Below, piece after piece: positions 34,113 to 42,530 of a stretch of 64,000 nt of DNA. The DNA comes from Dethiobacter sp. Lineage in GTDB: Bacteria; Bacillota; Dethiobacteria; Dethiobacterales; Dethiobacteraceae. The notes beneath the pieces are model-generated. The model searched no databases. It was not told the origin of the DNA and saw only the letters and a program-made list of their open reading frames with translations. Where the stretch lies: the NCBI GenBank assembly GCA_020725465.1, contig DYEY01000043.1, positions 1-64,000 on the forward strand, written 5' to 3'. Positions within the stretch are counted from its first letter, which is position 1; the number at the start of each line of letters is the position of its first letter. A program made the translations under genes and the position numbers.

Positions 34113-36085
34113 ATTTTCACCCTTTTTCGTACAAACGGGACCACAGACAAAAAAAGGAAACAAAGGAGCAGGCCCAGCAGAAGGCCGAGCCAGAGGCCGT
34201 TGAAGGAGCGGAGCAGGGCATCGCTCACCGGGGAGGGGGTGGTGAAGTGCATGAAAGTGTTGGCCATGGAAACGGGGCCGATGGCGCCGGCGGCCACCAG
34301 TGCGGTGGTGAGGGCGCCGCGGTTACCCCGGGCGGCCAGGGTCAGGCCCAGCAGCGCCAGGGGGTACCCTGCCATGAACTCCTTAAAGCGGGGGCGCACC
34401 ACCAGGATGTCGCCGAGAAGCTGGCGCAGGCGCACCTCCAGGGCGGGAACGGGTAGGCCGGCGGTATGTCCGGTCCGCCCCACGTAGATAAAGGCGGCGG
34501 CAGCCAACACCAGCAGCAGGGCCAGGAAATATACCCGTACCGGCTGGCAGAAGAGGTCCCGGAACACTTTTGCCAGGCCGGCCGCCTCCCATTTTTCCAC
34601 CTGGTGCCAGTAGACACGGAGCAGGGCCAGCAAGCCAATCAGGACCAGCGGGAGGGTATGGACCAGCTTGACGCCGTGGAAAAGGGCGGTGCCGCCGATA
34701 AAATACCGGCCGGAGGTCAGGCTGACCACCACCAGGCCGCCCGCGGCCACCAGCAGCGCGCTGCGGGCTATGGCCAGGGTGGCAAAGCGCAGGGAGGCGG
34801 CGCCGCTTAGAGGCCCTTTGGGCAGCCGGTTCAGCTGCTGGCTGATAACCGCCAGGGAGGGGAATGCCCCGGCCGCCAGTATGGACCAAAGGTGCAGTGC
34901 CCGGTTGGCGGACAAAAGCGGCAGCGACACCGCCATAGCCAGGAAGGACAGGGCCAGGACGGCATATAGCCAGGGCGGCTCCGCCCGCAGTATTTCCGCC
35001 AAAAGCAGGGTACAGGCCGCAGCCAGCCCAAGCAGCACCAGGTAGCGCAGGGCGGCAGGGAAAGGAGGCGCCTCCGGTGCCGCGGCCGGCCCGCCGGTGT
35101 AGCCGTGGCGCGCCAGGTTTTCCGTTACTCCCGCCACCATGCTGAGCGATTTTTCCACCACAGCGGGGTCGTTGAGCTGGAAGCGCAGGTAAATAAGCCG
35201 CACCCGGCGCTCGCGCACCGAATTGGCCACGGCCTGCACGGTTTTGCCCGGCATGCTGGGGTGGACCAGCAGCGCCCGGTAGCCGGTCAGGGCTGACAGG
35301 CGGGGGATACCCTGCTGCCGGTCGATAAATTCAATGATGCCAAAAGGCACCCCGGCGGCGTTTAAGGCGGCGGCGGTCTCAGCGATGTATTTGGGATGGC
35401 CGGTGACTTCGGTGCCCTCAAAGACCACCGCCGACAGCAAATCTGGCGGCAGGGACAGAAATTCGGCCATGGTCTCCCGGGCAGCGGCGGCACTTTTAAT
35501 ATAGAGGTTGTCAGGCCGGGCGACCACGCGCAGCCACAGCCTGCGGGCCAGCGCCACATCGCCCGGGTCAACCCCCACGCGCAGGTTCTGCACCCGGGCC
35601 GGCTCTTCGTTGATTTCCACCAGGAAGAAAGGCCCCTCCAGCAGCTCCCGCACCGGTTTTTGCAGTTTCAGGCGGGCTTTGTCCGCAATGCGCCCCGCCA
35701 GCTCAGCGTTTTCGGTGATCACGTAGGTGGCGGCGCCGTTGATAACACCCCCTGCAAACAGCGGCTGCAGCTGCGGGTGAGCTGAACCGGTGACGCGCCA
35801 GGCCTGCAACAGGTCGCTGCCCTGGACCAGGGACAGGGTGCCCTCCCGCCGGTAACGGAGGAGGGTTGCCTCGCGCACGCCCACCGCCGTTACGCCCAGC
35901 TCCTGCAGCTTCGAGAGCATCTGAACGCCGGAAAGGCCGGCTTCGCGGGCCAGCGCCAGGGCATCGTCCAGGTCCACGGTGATTTCCACCTGGCGGTGGG
36001 CGCTGTCCGCCCGGTCAAGGGGTACGGCAACCAGGGCGGAAGCCAGGATGCCAAGCGCCAGGAGCGCAATTAAGATCTTTTTCAT
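34109..36085 (-). CDS. DUF5693 membrane protein linked to csaB
   Basis: The 658-residue protein has an N-terminal signal-anchor (about 4-20), an extracytoplasmic domain of about 330 residues with LQELGVTAVGVREATLLR and GFGIIEFIDRQQG-like stretches, and about ten C-terminal membrane helices. This layout and its place just upstream of csaB are typical of DUF5693 proteins in Clostridia. The outside domain shows alternating beta-alpha features as in a TIM-barrel-like fold. The function is unknown; polymer ligase or flippase activity would fit the membrane layout. ATG 36085 has GAGGTG before it. Confidence 0.85.
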   Translation of the reverse strand: MKKILIALLALGILASALVAVPLDRADSAHRQVEITVDLDDALALAREAGLSGVQMLSKLQELGVTAVGVREATLLRYRREGTLSLVQGSDLLQAWRVTGSAHPQLQPLFAGGVINGAATYVITENAELAGRIADKARLKLQKPVRELLEGPFFLVEINEEPARVQNLRVGVDPGDVALARRLWLRVVARPDNLYIKSAAAARETMAEFLSLPPDLLSAVVFEGTEVTGHPKYIAETAAALNAAGVPFGIIEFIDRQQGIPRLSALTGYRALLVHPSMPGKTVQAVANSVRERRVRLIYLRFQLNDPAVVEKSLSMVAGVTENLARHGYTGGPAAAPEAPPFPAALRYLVLLGLAAACTLLLAEILRAEPPWLYAVLALSFLAMAVSLPLLSANRALHLWSILAAGAFPSLAVISQQLNRLPKGPLSGAASLRFATLAIARSALLVAAGGLVVVSLTSGRYFIGGTALFHGVKLVHTLPLVLIGLLALLRVYWHQVEKWEAAGLAKVFRDLFCQPVRVYFLALLLVLAAAAFIYVGRTGHTAGLPVPALEVRLRQLLGDILVVRPRFKEFMAGYPLALLGLTLAARGNRGALTTALVAAGAIGPVSMANTFMHFTTPSPVSDALLRSFNGLWLGLLLGLLLCFLFLSVVPFVRKRVKI

Positions 36086-36240
36086 TTTGCACCTCGCCGT
36101 GTGGGGCAATTGTAGTTATATTCACCGGGAAGGCAGTCCTTCCTGCCCTTGGGCCCAGGGTGAGACGGACTGACATTTTCCGGTTGTCTCTGCCGTCTTA
36201 TCCGGATATAATTACGGTAAGAAGCCAAAGGAGGAGGAAC

Positions 36241-36705
36241 ATGGGCAGGAGAAAAACTTACTTGCTGGCGGCGTTGTTTTTGCTGCTGGCGTTTGGGGCG
36301 GGGACGGTTGCCGGCAGGACCGCCAGCAGTTCCGCCACTCCCGAACCGGGCTCGGCCGCTGACCCGCTGGTAACGGTAAGCTACCTTAAGGCGTATGTCC
36401 GGGAGCACGGCGGAGGGGGCGGAGACGCCAGTTTCAGGGTGGTTAACGTGAAGCCGGGCCAGGCGCTGGAGGGCGGCGAAGGCACCGAGCTGATCCTGCG
36501 GGCCGGTGTGGCCCTGGCCGTGGGCAACAGCGCAGGCAACGGCATCTCCAACATATCGGTGGGTAAAGACCTGGCCACCGGCGAGCGGCTGGCCGCCAAC
36601 CAGCTGATTATCGTCCCCCGGGCGGACGGCCGCGGCATCCGGGTTCCGCCCACAGCCACCGGCGATGCCATCTTCATGGTGCGGGGGACCTATACCATCC
36701 GCTGA
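36241..36705 (+). CDS. small exported protein near the csaB cluster
   Basis: The 154-residue protein has a signal-anchor sequence (RRKTYLLAALFLLLAFGAGTVAG), a short Ser/Thr/Pro linker, and a compact beta-rich domain containing LKAYVREHGGGGG, VNVKPGQALEGGEGTELILRAG and ISVGKDLATGERL. The pattern suggests a small surface domain. AGGAGG precedes ATG 36241; a frame reaching 36160 lacks a site. It is transcribed away from DUF5693. I do not recognise the family. Confidence 0.7.
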   Translation: MGRRKTYLLAALFLLLAFGAGTVAGRTASSSATPEPGSAADPLVTVSYLKAYVREHGGGGGDASFRVVNVKPGQALEGGEGTELILRAGVALAVGNSAGNGISNISVGKDLATGERLAANQLIIVPRADGRGIRVPPTATGDAIFMVRGTYTIR

Positions 36706-36720
36706 CAAAAAGGCTGCAAA

Positions 36721-36744
36721 AAAGAAAGGCGCTGCCTTTCTTTT
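36721..36744. terminator. bidirectional terminator
   Basis: AAAGAAAGGC and GCCTTTCTTT pair around a 3-base loop, with T-rich tails in both directions. It lies between the small exported protein gene and the convergent LCP gene. Confidence 0.8.
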
Positions 36745-37672
36745 ATTGTTCGTCCTTTTCCCAGCGCAGGTATGAACGGACGGTGTCCTGCAGGAAAGCC
36801 CCGTCCAGGGCCACGTAGGAAACCCCGTTAAAATTCCTGGTCTGGCCTTTGAGCGTAACCATCTCCACCTGGTCGATGTCGATGCTAAAAGCCCGCCGGC
36901 CAAAGGCCAGCAGCTGGGGGATGGTCATGTCGGTGCGCAGGTGGCGGGCGGCCTGCTCCATCAGCTGGGGCAGCCTGAGCAGGGTGGTCACCTGGAGCGT
37001 CTCTTTGGCCAGGGCCTTCAGGAATACCTGCTGGCGGTTGATACGGCCGAAGTCTCCCTGGTCGTCGCCGCGGTAGCGGACGTAACCCAGGGCCTGCTCG
37101 CCGTTCAGGCGCTGTACCCCGGGCTTTAAGCGGAAGGGGAAAGGCTCGTCCTCGCCGTCGTGGATCATCTCCTTTTCCACGTCGACGGTGACCCCGCCCA
37201 GGATGTCCACAATACTGGCAAAGCCACGGAAATTGGTGTACACGTAGTGGTCCAGGGGCACGCCCAGCAGGTTCTCCACCGTCTTTTTCATCAACACGAT
37301 TTCGCCCCTGTAAGCCATGGCATGGTTGATCTTGTCCAGGCCGCGGCCGGGGATTTCCACCCTGGCGTCCCGGGGAATGGAAATCAGCGCCGCCTCACCG
37401 CTGTCTTCGTTAATGCTCATCACCATGATGGTGTCGGCCCTGGCCGCTTCGTGCTTTACCTGGTCAATGCCCAAGATAAGGATGTTGGTTATGTTCTTCT
37501 TTTTCCCGGCAGGAGGTTGCTCCCATGTTTCCTGGCCTGTCTCCGGCGGCAGGGAAGGCTTGTGGTGGATCCTCACCCACACCGACCAGCCCCACCCGGC
37601 GGCGGCCAGCAGGACAACCAGCGCCACGGCCAGCGGCACGGAAATCTTTCTTGGTCTGACTCTCTTCCCCAT
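36743..37672 (-). CDS. LytR-CpsA-Psr (LCP) family wall-polymer ligase
   Basis: The 309-residue protein has an N-terminal membrane anchor (about 12-30) and an LCP domain: RADTIMVMSI with the metal-binding Asp, SIPRDARVEIPG near residue 98, KINHAMAYRG near 113, and GYVRYRGDDQGDFGRINRQQ near 195 with the Arg/Asp residues that hold the pyrophosphate lipid. LCP proteins transfer polymers from undecaprenyl carriers to peptidoglycan. It fits with the WecA-TagA-CsaB genes next to it. The start has GGGGGAGGG upstream. Confidence 0.92.
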   Translation of the reverse strand: MGKRVRPRKISVPLAVALVVLLAAAGWGWSVWVRIHHKPSLPPETGQETWEQPPAGKKKNITNILILGIDQVKHEAARADTIMVMSINEDSGEAALISIPRDARVEIPGRGLDKINHAMAYRGEIVLMKKTVENLLGVPLDHYVYTNFRGFASIVDILGGVTVDVEKEMIHDGEDEPFPFRLKPGVQRLNGEQALGYVRYRGDDQGDFGRINRQQVFLKALAKETLQVTTLLRLPQLMEQAARHLRTDMTIPQLLAFGRRAFSIDIDQVEMVTLKGQTRNFNGVSYVALDGAFLQDTVRSYLRWEKDEQ

Positions 37673-37815
37673 TGGAATGCCCTCCCCCGGGCCATGCTTG
37701 CACCGTACCTATTATATAAGATTACGTTTTTAGTGACAATGGAAAAACCAAATTGTAAAGGAATCTTCAACTTTATGAAGAAATAAAAGCAATTATATGC
37801 AAACGGAGGTCTGGC

Positions 37816-39297
37816 ATGAAGAGAAAAAACTGCCGCCTTGCCTTCTTGGTGCTGGCGCTGCTTTTGGCGCTGCAGCCGGTTGCCGGCGCCTCTGCGCCCT
37901 ACTCCCGCGCCAACCCGCTTTTGTTCACAGGGAAACATGTCTATACACTGGCCAACAACACCGGCTCCCCCGCCACCAATATTACGGTGGCCCTGCCCGG
38001 GATTTATCCCGACCCCTTCCCGTACCAGGTGGTGGTGGCCGCCCGCTGGAACCGCCTCCCGGCTGAAACGCGGCGCGATGAGCGGGGCAACGTCACCTAT
38101 GTGTTCCATATCCCCCGGCTGGAAGCTGGGGCACGGGCGGAGCTGGTCCTGGAGTTCCTGGTCCAAAGCTTTGAAACCAGTTACAGCCTGGAGGCCGCTT
38201 TCGGCCCCTTTCCCCCTCCCCACCTTTCCTACCTGCTGCCTGAGGAAAAAATAGAGAGCACCCACCCGGAAATCATGGCCAAAGCGCAGCAGGTAACCGC
38301 CGGCAAAACCGGTGACCTGGAGAAAGCCCGTGCCATTTTTGCCTTCGTGCAACAGTACATGTCTTACAGCACCGTCAACGCCAACAAAGGAGCCCTGAAC
38401 GCCCTGCGCACCGGCCTTGGTGTCTGCGAGGACTATTCTTCCCTGTTTGTGGCCCTTTGCCGGGCCAGCGGCGTCCCCGCCCGCCTGGTCTACGGCTGCG
38501 GCTTTGACCTGGACCGAGGCCTGGGCCAGGGCCATGCCTGGGCCGAATTCCATTCCCCTGCCCACGGCTGGGTCCCGGTGGAGCCTACGGTTATCTCGCC
38601 CCAGGTCCCCTGGCACTTTTTTGCCTCCCTGCCGCCGCACCTGAGGAACCTGCCTTTCTCCCTGGCCGCTCCCCGGCTAAGCGGCGGCTGGCAGGGAGCG
38701 GGCAGGGTAAGCATCAGTACCAGCCAAACAATGAGACCGGGCCGGCACATGGAGCTTTACGGCGACATCAGCGGCCACTGGGCCGCCGCCGTTATCTCCG
38801 GGCTGGCGCTGCAGGGCATCACCTTCAGCCAGGGCGAGAAGTTCGAGCCGTCACGGCCGCTGACCCGGGCCGAAACCGCCCGCGCGCTGGTCCTGGCTAA
38901 CGGCCTCCCGCCCCTCTTTACTCCCTCCGGTTATAGAGACGTAAAAGAAAGCGATTGGTTCCACCCTTATGTGCAGGCGGCCACCCAGGCCGGGATTTTC
39001 GGCGGGTTTGGCGACGGCACCTTCCGCCCCCATGACACCATCACCCGGGAACAGCTGGCGTCGGTCCTTTCCCGCAGCCTGGGTCCCGGCACAAAAACCG
39101 AAGGAGAGGTCTCCCTCTCCTTCCGTGACCTTTCCGCCATTGCGGGCTGGGCTTTGCCGGAGGTAAAGCGCTGCGTGGCGCTGGGCCTTTTTGCCGGTGA
39201 CGACCAGAACCGCTTCCGCCCCCGGGACAACACCACCCGGGCGGAGGGGGCCGCTCTCATCCACCGCTACCTGCTCATTAAAAACGCGGCCAGGTAA
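37816..39297 (+). CDS. transglutaminase-like protein with C-terminal SLH repeats
   Basis: The 493-residue protein has a signal peptide, a beta-sandwich region (about 30-130), a transglutaminase-like core (about 150-270) and three SLH repeats (about 315-490). The core has Cys in GVCEDYSSLF near 200 and His in GHAWAEF near 235. The third residue is Glu in GWVPVEPT where most relatives have Asp. The SLH repeats show ITFSQGEKFEPSRPLTRAE, FGDGTFRPHDTITREQ and RFRPRDNTTRAE. It should be anchored to the pyruvylated wall polymer made by the adjacent genes. It overlaps the convergent protease gene by 20 bases. Confidence 0.9.
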   Translation: MKRKNCRLAFLVLALLLALQPVAGASAPYSRANPLLFTGKHVYTLANNTGSPATNITVALPGIYPDPFPYQVVVAARWNRLPAETRRDERGNVTYVFHIPRLEAGARAELVLEFLVQSFETSYSLEAAFGPFPPPHLSYLLPEEKIESTHPEIMAKAQQVTAGKTGDLEKARAIFAFVQQYMSYSTVNANKGALNALRTGLGVCEDYSSLFVALCRASGVPARLVYGCGFDLDRGLGQGHAWAEFHSPAHGWVPVEPTVISPQVPWHFFASLPPHLRNLPFSLAAPRLSGGWQGAGRVSISTSQTMRPGRHMELYGDISGHWAAAVISGLALQGITFSQGEKFEPSRPLTRAETARALVLANGLPPLFTPSGYRDVKESDWFHPYVQAATQAGIFGGFGDGTFRPHDTITREQLASVLSRSLGPGTKTEGEVSLSFRDLSAIAGWALPEVKRCVALGLFAGDDQNRFRPRDNTTRAEGAALIHRYLLIKNAAR

Positions 39298-40723
39298 CAA
39301 TCACTTCCCAGGCCGAACCGTGCCACCAGGCGCGCCCGCCCAGGGCTGCCGCCACGGCGCGCACCGGCACAAAAAGGCGGCCGCCCTTTAAAACCGTCCG
39401 GGCCGCAAGGTCAAATTCTCTCCCGTCCTGCAGTCCCCTGGACTGGCCGGCGGGTATTTTTATTTGTGTCCGTTCCGTCTTCAGCGTGGCCGTCCGGGTC
39501 TTACCGTCCCAGAGGACCGTGGCCCCCATGGCCTCCGCCAGCGGCCGCAAGGGGACAAAACCGCGGCCGCCTTCAAGGTAAGGAGCGCCGCTCAGGCTGA
39601 TGTCCACGCCGCAGCAGCGGGCCACGGTTTCACCGATTTTAAAGACCAGGGTGGGGCCGGTGCTCCGTATGTAAGCCAGCGCCGCCGCCAGCTGGCCTTC
39701 CGGGCCAGAGACAACCAGGCCGGGCATAAGGCCGGTGCCGCTTACCGACCTGCCATGGGGGGTGTAGTAGCGCCCGGTGGTAACTTTAAGGCCGCTGCCG
39801 TCTGAGAGCAGAAACACCGTCTGTACCGAGGCTTTGCCGAAAGTAGGCTCTCCCAGGAGGATACCCGCCCCGTAGTCCTGGATAGCCCCGGCCAGGATTT
39901 CGGCGCTGCTGGCCGTGCCGCCGTTGACCAGCACCACCAGGTTGGGCAGCGGGCCGGCGCCGCGCCGGTTTTCGTACGTTTCGCTGTAGCCATGGCGCCC
40001 GCGCAAAGTAACCACCGGCCCGGGCGGCAAAAGCTCCTCCGCCGCTGCCAGCACCGCGGACAGCAGCCCGCCCGGGTTGTCGCGCAGGTCCAGTATGTAC
40101 CCGCGCGGGTTTTGTCTCTTAAGCCGGGCCAGCTTCTCCCGGAAAAATCCCGGCGTGTTTTCGTTGAAGCCGTAAACCGCCAGGTACCCGGTATCGCCCA
40201 ACATAAAGGCGGTCACGGTGGGAGAACTGATGTCCTCCCGGAGCAGGCCGCGGGTAAACGGCAGCCCCTCCCGCTCCAGCTCCAGTACCACCCTGGTGCC
40301 CGGCGTGCCCCGGATCAGCAGCACCACCTCTTCCAGGGAAAGGCCAAAGACCGGCACGCCGTCCACGCTGACCAGGATATCCCCGGGCTTTAGTCCGGCC
40401 CGTTCGGCCGGCGTACCAGGAAACACTTCCCGCACCACCGTCCGGCCCTCCTCCTGAGACAGGGCCATGCCGGTACCGCCGTAGGTACCGTAGAAATCTT
40501 TTAAAAACTTCCGGAATTGCTCCGGCGGGTAATACACGGTATAAGGGTCGCCCAGCACCGCTCCAAGCCCGGAGGGGCCGGCCCGCAGCAGCGCTTCCCA
40601 GTCCACTGCGTCGGCATCAATATGGAAGGTTTCTATGATGCTGTAGATTTCATGGAGCGGCGCAGCCACCGCAGGAGCAGCCAGCAGCAGCAGCGCCAGG
40701 ACAATGGCAGCCAGTCGTTTCAT
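39278..40723 (-). CDS. S41 C-terminal processing peptidase with PDZ and copper-amine-oxidase-type domain
   Basis: The 481-residue exported protease has a signal peptide, a PDZ domain (about 80-155; GLKPGDILVSVDG), the S41 core with Ser in NGGTASSAEI near 275 and Lys in FGKASVQT near 300, and a C-terminal copper amine oxidase N-terminal-like domain (about 355-480; GGRGFVPLRPLAEAMG and GGRLFVPVRAVAAALGG). The catalytic Ser-Lys pair is intact. The extra domain is not part of standard CtpA/CtpB and may tether it to the envelope. ATG 40723 has GGTGAGGTG upstream. SpoIVB/CtpB-type roles in sporulation are possible but not shown. Confidence 0.9.
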   Translation of the reverse strand: MKRLAAIVLALLLLAAPAVAAPLHEIYSIIETFHIDADAVDWEALLRAGPSGLGAVLGDPYTVYYPPEQFRKFLKDFYGTYGGTGMALSQEEGRTVVREVFPGTPAERAGLKPGDILVSVDGVPVFGLSLEEVVLLIRGTPGTRVVLELEREGLPFTRGLLREDISSPTVTAFMLGDTGYLAVYGFNENTPGFFREKLARLKRQNPRGYILDLRDNPGGLLSAVLAAAEELLPPGPVVTLRGRHGYSETYENRRGAGPLPNLVVLVNGGTASSAEILAGAIQDYGAGILLGEPTFGKASVQTVFLLSDGSGLKVTTGRYYTPHGRSVSGTGLMPGLVVSGPEGQLAAALAYIRSTGPTLVFKIGETVARCCGVDISLSGAPYLEGGRGFVPLRPLAEAMGATVLWDGKTRTATLKTERTQIKIPAGQSRGLQDGREFDLAARTVLKGGRLFVPVRAVAAALGGRAWWHGSAWEVIVTWPRF

Positions 40724-40813
40724 GTCGCACCTCACCGGAGAATATTGGCAGCACCTATTCCTGTTGTTTCGCCGCCGGCCTCCCTTTCCCCTGCCGCCCG
40801 GGCAGGAAAAATG

Positions 40814-41419
40814 TCACTGCTCCCCCGGACCCGGCCGCGCACCGGCCAGACCTGCCAGGTACAAATCCAGGATGGTCTGGGCCACCTGCTCCCGGTCCCG
40901 GTCGGCCAGTTCACCCAGGAGCACCGCCGCCCACAGGGCGGTGAGGGCGCCGGTCAGGGCGTGGACCGTCACTGCCGCCTCCAGTTCCCGGAACTCCCCT
41001 GTTTTCACCCCCTCCTCCAGGATGCCCCCCACCAGCAGCAGCAGCTGGCGCCGCCCTTCCAGCATGGCCTGCAGCAGGTCAGGGTGGGGCGGCCGCCGGT
41101 CCCCGGCCAGCAGGCGGGCGGCATCGGCATGTTTTTCCACAAAGCTCAGGTGCTGGCAAAACAGGGCGCGCAGCTTCTCCAGGGCGTTTTGGCCCGCGCT
41201 CACCGCCGCAGCCAGCTCCGCCAGGTACAGGCGCGACCCTGCCTGGGCCACCGCCAGGAAAAGCTCGTCTTTGCTGCAGAAATACTCGTAAATGGTGCCC
41301 TTGCCCACCCCGGCCCGCTCGGCGATATCCTCCATCTTGACCAGGTGGTAGGCATGGCGGCTGAAGACCTCCATGGCCGCCTGCACAATGCGCTGTTTTT
41401 TCTCAGACCAGCCGTACAT
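40814..41419 (-). CDS. TetR-family repressor of the efflux operon
   Basis: The 201-residue regulator has an N-terminal helix-turn-helix, KKQRIVQAAMEVFSRH then IAERAGVGKGTIYEYFCSKDELF, which is typical TetR. The C-terminal ligand domain is variable. ATG 41419 has AGGAGGGG upstream; a longer frame overlapping the TolC gene is a shadow. It is the last gene of the MFP-RND-TolC operon, so it is made with its own targets. A perfect TetR-style inverted repeat stands before the first gene of that operon. Confidence 0.92.
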   Translation of the reverse strand: MYGWSEKKQRIVQAAMEVFSRHAYHLVKMEDIAERAGVGKGTIYEYFCSKDELFLAVAQAGSRLYLAELAAAVSAGQNALEKLRALFCQHLSFVEKHADAARLLAGDRRPPHPDLLQAMLEGRRQLLLLVGGILEEGVKTGEFRELEAAVTVHALTGALTALWAAVLLGELADRDREQVAQTILDLYLAGLAGARPGPGEQ

Positions 41420-41429
41420 ACCGCCCCTC

Positions 41430-42530
41430 CTAACCGACCGGCCGGCCGGTGGCGAACAGCCATTGCAGGTAGGTGAGGTAATGGTCGTACCTGGCCTGCA
41501 GCAGCTGGTTCTCCAGCTCCGACTGGCTGTAGAAGGCAGAGAGCACTTCCGCCTGGGTGCCCACCCCGGCGCCATACCGCAGCCGCGCCAGCCGGCTGCT
41601 CTCGGCGCTGTAAGCCACCGCCTTTTCCAGGGCGGCCAGCCGGCCAGCCATCGCCTCCAGCGCGTTGTAAAGCTGGTGCACCTGCAGGGTGACGTTGTCC
41701 CGGGCTATCTGCAGGTTGTACATGGCCTCCACCAGGTCCAGGTACGCCGTCCGGTAGGCCCGGTCATCCGGAGGCAGGTGGGCCGCGGCGTGGTTGAAAG
41801 ACAACTCTTTCAGGTAATAAGCCTCCTGCGCTTCAAAGATTTCAAACCGGTGGGACAGCGCCGAGGCCAGGCCGCTCTCCAGGTCCACCTCCCCCGTTTC
41901 CGGGAGGGCAAAAGGTTCGGCCAGGGTTATTTCCCCATTTAAATCATTGCCCAGCGTTTTGTTTAAGTCCATCCGGGCATTGCGCTCCGCGGCGGCGGCG
42001 GCCAGCACCTGCGCCTCCGCCAGGGCCAGCTGGGCCTCGGCCCCCAGGACGTCGCTGCGGGGCACCGTCCCCGCCCGGTAAGCCGCTTCCGCCAGCCGTT
42101 TCAGTTCCGCCGCCCTCTCCAGCCCAATCCTGGCCAGGGCCAGGTTTTCCCGGGCCTTGCGCAGCGCCAGGTACTTCTGCTGCGCCTCCAGGGCCAGCTG
42201 GTCACGGACCAGCTCCCCGGACCTGGCCAGCAGCCTTTGCGCGCTGGCGGTCTCCGCCGCGGTCAGGTCTATCACCTTTTGCTGGGAATAGGGCAGGGGG
42301 ACGCCCAGGTCCCGCAGGTAAACCAGCAGGTCAACCGTCTCCTGCGCCTGGCCAAGGCCAAGGCTTGCCCTCTCCTCCCTTAATTGCGCCTTCATGGCCA
42401 TGGGGTTGCGCGCCGCCGCCAGCTCCACCGCCTGGCTCAGGGTCAGGCCGCCCTGGGCTGCCAGCAGGCCGCGCCCCAAAAGCAGCAACAACAAAACCAG
42501 CCCCGCTGCCGCCCGGTATTTTTTATTCAT
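41430..42530 (-). CDS. TolC-family outer-channel-like protein
   Basis: The 366-residue protein has a signal peptide (ending near GLLAAQG) and two long helical halves with the TolC/OEP features: LTLSQAVELAAARNPMAMKA at the start of the mature protein, then EAAYRAGTVPRSDVLGAEAQLALAEA, then LRYGAGVGTQAEVLSAFYSQSELENQ. It is shorter than typical TolC (over 400 residues). The short loops between helices leave little room for a full beta-barrel. It is coupled to the RND gene by a 4-base overlap. In a single-membrane cell its place is unclear. Confidence 0.88.
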   Translation of the reverse strand: MNKKYRAAAGLVLLLLLLGRGLLAAQGGLTLSQAVELAAARNPMAMKAQLREERASLGLGQAQETVDLLVYLRDLGVPLPYSQQKVIDLTAAETASAQRLLARSGELVRDQLALEAQQKYLALRKARENLALARIGLERAAELKRLAEAAYRAGTVPRSDVLGAEAQLALAEAQVLAAAAAERNARMDLNKTLGNDLNGEITLAEPFALPETGEVDLESGLASALSHRFEIFEAQEAYYLKELSFNHAAAHLPPDDRAYRTAYLDLVEAMYNLQIARDNVTLQVHQLYNALEAMAGRLAALEKAVAYSAESSRLARLRYGAGVGTQAEVLSAFYSQSELENQLLQARYDHYLTYLQWLFATGRPVG

